Source: Nocardioides sp. (GTDB lineage: Bacteria; Actinomycetota; Actinomycetes; Propionibacteriales; Nocardioidaceae). From it: a DNA stretch of 7,040 nt. How positions within the stretch are numbered: position 1 is the stretch's first letter; every line of letters begins with the position of its first letter. Under the pieces are notes generated by a model. The model ran no database searches and had not been told where the DNA came from. It saw nothing but the letters and a program-made list of their open reading frames with translations. Of the stretch, positions 4,440 to 7,040 are shown piece by piece. Position numbers and translations under genes: made by a program. The stretch spans positions 1-7,040 of the forward strand of contig JAKFXV010000040.1 in NCBI GenBank assembly GCA_021731205.1. The letters run 5' to 3'.

Positions 4440-6922
4440 CGACAGGACCAGCCGGGGACGCGGCGCCGTACGACATTGGTGCGGTCGAACGCAAGTGGCA
4501 GGCGGTCTGGGCCGCCCTCGATCCCTTCCGTGCCGACGACGCGTCACCGCGGGAGAAGTACTACGCGCTCACGATGTTCCCTTACCCCTCCGGCGACCTG
4601 CACATGGGTCATGCGGAGGTCACGGCTCTGCACGACGTGATCGCTCGATACCACTGGCAGCGTGGGTATGAAGTCCTGAACCCGATCGGGTGGGACTCGT
4701 TCGGGCTGCCTGCGGAGAATGCGGCGTTCAAGAACGACGAACACCCGTCGACCTACACCTACACCAACATCGAGACCCAGGCGGAGTCGTTCCGCAAGTA
4801 CGCCTGCGCCTTCGACTGGTCCAGGAGGTTCCACACCTCCGATCCGGAGTACTACCGATGGACGCAGTGGTTGTTCTTGAAGTTCCGGGAGCGGGGCCTG
4901 GCCTATCGCAAGAACTCGCCGGTGAACTGGTGTCCGAACGACCAGACCGTGCTTGCCAACGAGCAGGTGGTGGACGGCGCCTGCGAGCGGTGCGGAGCCG
5001 AGGTCACGAAACGAGAACTGACCCAGTGGTACTTCAAGGTCACGGACTACGCCCAACGACTCCTCGACGACATGAAGGCCCTGGAGGGTCACTGGCCGGC
5101 GCGAGTGCTCACGTTGCAGCGCAACTGGATCGGTCGCTCGACCGGAGCCCACGTCGACTTCACCGTGACCCTGGCCGACGGCTCAACCCGCACGGTGGGT
5201 GTCTACACGACGCGCCCGGACACGTTGTTCGGGGCCACCTTCATGGTCGTTGCGGCCGACGCTCCCCTTGCTGGTGAGCTGTGCGCACCGTCGCAGCGCG
5301 CGGCGTACGACCGGTATCTCCAACAGGTCCGGACGGCCAGCGACATCGATCGGTTGGCCACGGATCGCGCCAAGACCGGCGTCGACCTCGGCGTGACGGC
5401 CGTGAACCCGGTCAACGGCGAGACCATCCCAGTCTGGGCCGCCGACTATGTGTTGGCCGACTATGGCACCGGGGCGATCATGGCCGTTCCGGCCCACGAC
5501 CAACGCGACCTCGACTTCGCGCGCAAGTTCGGCTTGCCGGTGCGTCGGGTCGTCGATACCGGTGAGCCCAACCCCGAGGAGACCTACGTGGCCACCTCGG
5601 GTGACGGGGTGTATGTGAACTCCGGCTATCTCGACGGGCTCAGTGACAAGCAAGCCGGGGTCGCGCGCACGGTCGCGGCACTTGAGCGGGACGGCGCCGG
5701 GGCCGGGGCAGTCAACTTCCGCCTGCGTGATTGGCTGTTGAGCAGGCAGCGATTCTGGGGCTGCCCGATCCCGGTGATTCATTGCCCCGATTGCGGCGAG
5801 GTGGACGTCGCGGAGGACCAGCTGCCCGTCGTACTCCCGGAGCTGAAGGGCGCGGATCTGAAGCCCAAGGGCGTCTCCCCGTTGGCCGCGGCCGAAGACT
5901 GGGTGAACGTGGCGTGCCCCGTGTGCGGGGGGCCCGCGAAGAGAGACAGCGACACCATGGACACCTTCGTGGACTCGTCGTGGTACTTCCTGCGCTACTG
6001 CTCACCCCACGATGACACTCAGGCGTTCGACGTCGATGCCGTGCGGGCGTGGATGCCCGTGGCTCAGTACGTCGGCGGCGTCGAGCATGCCGTGCTGCAC
6101 CTGCTCTACTCACGGTTCTTCACCAAAGTTCTCCACGACATGGGGTTGGTCGACTTCGTGGAGCCGTTCACCGCCCTGCTGAACCAAGGTGTCGTGATCA
6201 ACAAGGGCAAGAAGATGAGCAAGTCGCTGGGAAATGGTGTGAATCTCGGCGATCAGCTGCGCGAGTTCGGTGTCGACGCGGTCCGGCTGACCCTGGTCTT
6301 CGCGGGTCCACCGGAGGACAACATCGACTGGGCCGACATGTCACCGGCTGGTTCGCTGCGGTTCCTGCAACGCGCGTGGCGGCTCAGCGGTGCTGTCACT
6401 TCCCGTCCCGGTGTCGTGGTCGCAGCCGGAGACCGTGCGCTGCGTCAAGTCACCCATCGCACGATCGCTGATGCCGCGCACCTGATCGAGCAGCATCGGT
6501 TCAACGTGATGGTCGCCCGCACGATGGAGCTGGTGAACGCCACTCGCAAGGCCATCGATGGCGGGTGTGGTGGCGGCGATCCGGCCGTCCGCGAGGCAGT
6601 CGAGACGGTGGCGATCCTGCTCTCCCTCGTGGCGCCGTACACCGCGGAAGAGATGTGGGAACGGCTCGGCCACGAGCCGACCGTCGCACGGGTGGGCTGG
6701 CCTGAGGTGGATCCGGCCCTGCTCGTCGAAGCCTCGGTGACGGCCGTCGTGCAGATCCAAGGAAAGGTTCGGGCCAGGCTGGAGGTCCCACCCGAGATCG
6801 ACGCCGCAGATCTGGAGCACGCTGCCTTGGCGGACGAGTCCGTTCAGCGGGCTCTGGCCGGGCTGACCATACGCAAGGTGATCGTCCGCGCCCCCAAGCT
6901 GGTCAACATCGTCACCGACTGA
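4436..6922 (+). CDS. leuS: Leucyl-tRNA synthetase
   Basis: LeuS is the class Ia synthetase that charges tRNA-Leu in the cytoplasm; length 828 residues (E. coli 860). It has the ATP-binding HMGH (56-59, the HIGH signature) within [13 protein letters not shown], and KMSKS (593-597). A first metal-type module has Cys166 (NWCPND) and Cys183/Cys186 (CERCG). The CP1 editing domain has the threonine-rich TTRPDT (258-263) and AHDQRD (353-358), so hydrolysis of mischarged tRNA should be intact. A second zinc module has Cys450/Cys453 and Cys494/Cys497, followed by the LeuRS-typical [14 protein letters not shown]. The anticodon-binding domain and the C-terminal tRNA-binding domain ([15 protein letters not shown] onward) complete the protein. 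The ATG at 4436 has only a weak GAGAG ribosome-binding site 6 nt upstream and overlaps the stop of a mini-ORF. The leader upstream looks like a transcription attenuator. No truncation or frameshift is seen. Confidence 0.98.
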   Translation: MTTGPAGDAAPYDIGAVERKWQAVWAALDPFRADDASPREKYYALTMFPYPSGDLHMGHAEVTALHDVIARYHWQRGYEVLNPIGWDSFGLPAENAAFKNDEHPSTYTYTNIETQAESFRKYACAFDWSRRFHTSDPEYYRWTQWLFLKFRERGLAYRKNSPVNWCPNDQTVLANEQVVDGACERCGAEVTKRELTQWYFKVTDYAQRLLDDMKALEGHWPARVLTLQRNWIGRSTGAHVDFTVTLADGSTRTVGVYTTRPDTLFGATFMVVAADAPLAGELCAPSQRAAYDRYLQQVRTASDIDRLATDRAKTGVDLGVTAVNPVNGETIPVWAADYVLADYGTGAIMAVPAHDQRDLDFARKFGLPVRRVVDTGEPNPEETYVATSGDGVYVNSGYLDGLSDKQAGVARTVAALERDGAGAGAVNFRLRDWLLSRQRFWGCPIPVIHCPDCGEVDVAEDQLPVVLPELKGADLKPKGVSPLAAAEDWVNVACPVCGGPAKRDSDTMDTFVDSSWYFLRYCSPHDDTQAFDVDAVRAWMPVAQYVGGVEHAVLHLLYSRFFTKVLHDMGLVDFVEPFTALLNQGVVINKGKKMSKSLGNGVNLGDQLREFGVDAVRLTLVFAGPPEDNIDWADMSPAGSLRFLQRAWRLSGAVTSRPGVVVAAGDRALRQVTHRTIADAAHLIEQHRFNVMVARTMELVNATRKAIDGGCGGGDPAVREAVETVAILLSLVAPYTAEEMWERLGHEPTVARVGWPEVDPALLVEASVTAVVQIQGKVRARLEVPPEIDAADLEHAALADESVQRALAGLTIRKVIVRAPKLVNIVTD

Positions 6923-6928
6923 CCGGGC

Positions 6929-7040
6929 TCAGGTCGTGGGGTCCTGGTCGCGGACTTCGGCGACACCCGCCAGCGCCGAGCGCAACTGTGCCAACCAGTC
7001 CTCTGCGTGCTCCTCGACCAGACGTACGCACCACTGCAAC
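6929..7040 (-). CDS. C-terminal end of an unrecognised minus-strand protein (cut by window edge)
   Basis: On the minus strand an open frame enters from the right edge and ends at TGA (complement of 6929-6931), giving 36 residues. It starts LQWCVRLVEEHAEDWLAQL and ends VRDQDPTT. The amphipathic helical pattern, the normal GC-rich codon choice and the position only 6 bp beyond the leuS stop suggest a genuine gene convergent with leuS. Too little is present to name a family. No terminator with a T tract is seen between the two stops. Confidence 0.55.
   Translation of the reverse strand, partial: LQWCVRLVEEHAEDWLAQLRSALAGVAEVRDQDPTT

Noticed and set aside
1..7040. Mobile element, defence or secondary-metabolite system
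   Set aside because: No transposase, integrase, nuclease, toxin-antitoxin or biosynthetic-enzyme signature and no long repeats were seen; base composition and codon use look uniform across all genes.

Overview
The window is about 7 kb of high-GC DNA that reads as ordinary chromosome of an actinomycete. The evidence is the strong G/C third-position bias, GTG starts, TAnnnT -10 boxes sitting directly on start codons, and the sequence character of FtsY and LeuS. LeuS is the compact type of about 830 residues and loosely suggests Propionibacteriales or a relative, but the order is a guess. I see no transposase, integrase, phage gene, tRNA, rRNA or CRISPR array.

Layout from left to right. The 3' part of a DAO-family FAD-dependent oxidoreductase (1-898) is followed by ftsY, the signal recognition particle receptor (939-2066). 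ftsY overlaps by 4 bp with a homocysteine S-methyltransferase gene of the MmuM type (2063-2980). These three genes form an apparent plus-strand run. A short-chain dehydrogenase/reductase on the minus strand (2973-3734) converges on mmuM, and the two coding ends share the 8-bp palindrome TCACGTGA. A 150-bp divergent intergenic region separates the SDR from a small DUF4870-type membrane protein (3885-4268). After this come a 167-bp leader and leuS (4436-6922). The last 112 bases hold the C-terminus of an unrecognised minus-strand gene that converges on leuS.

The part that most repays a second look is the leuS leader. A good -10 box (TAGGAT) lies exactly 6 nt upstream of a 13-codon ORF with tandem Leu codons CTC CTT. 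The ORF's end lies in one arm of a perfect 8-bp hairpin, and a textbook intrinsic terminator follows, all before leuS. This is the layout expected of a leucine-responsive, ribosome-mediated attenuator with a leaderless leader peptide. I could not identify a convincing antiterminator, so the mechanism is inferred. Between the terminator and leuS a second mini-ORF with a better Shine-Dalgarno than leuS ends in an ATGA overlap with the leuS start, suggesting translational coupling.

Functionally the genes are housekeeping: membrane protein targeting (FtsY), methionine salvage (MmuM), leucyl-tRNA charging (LeuS), two redox enzymes of unknown substrate and a small membrane protein. They do not look like one dedicated pathway, and I found no evidence of a new multi-gene system here.
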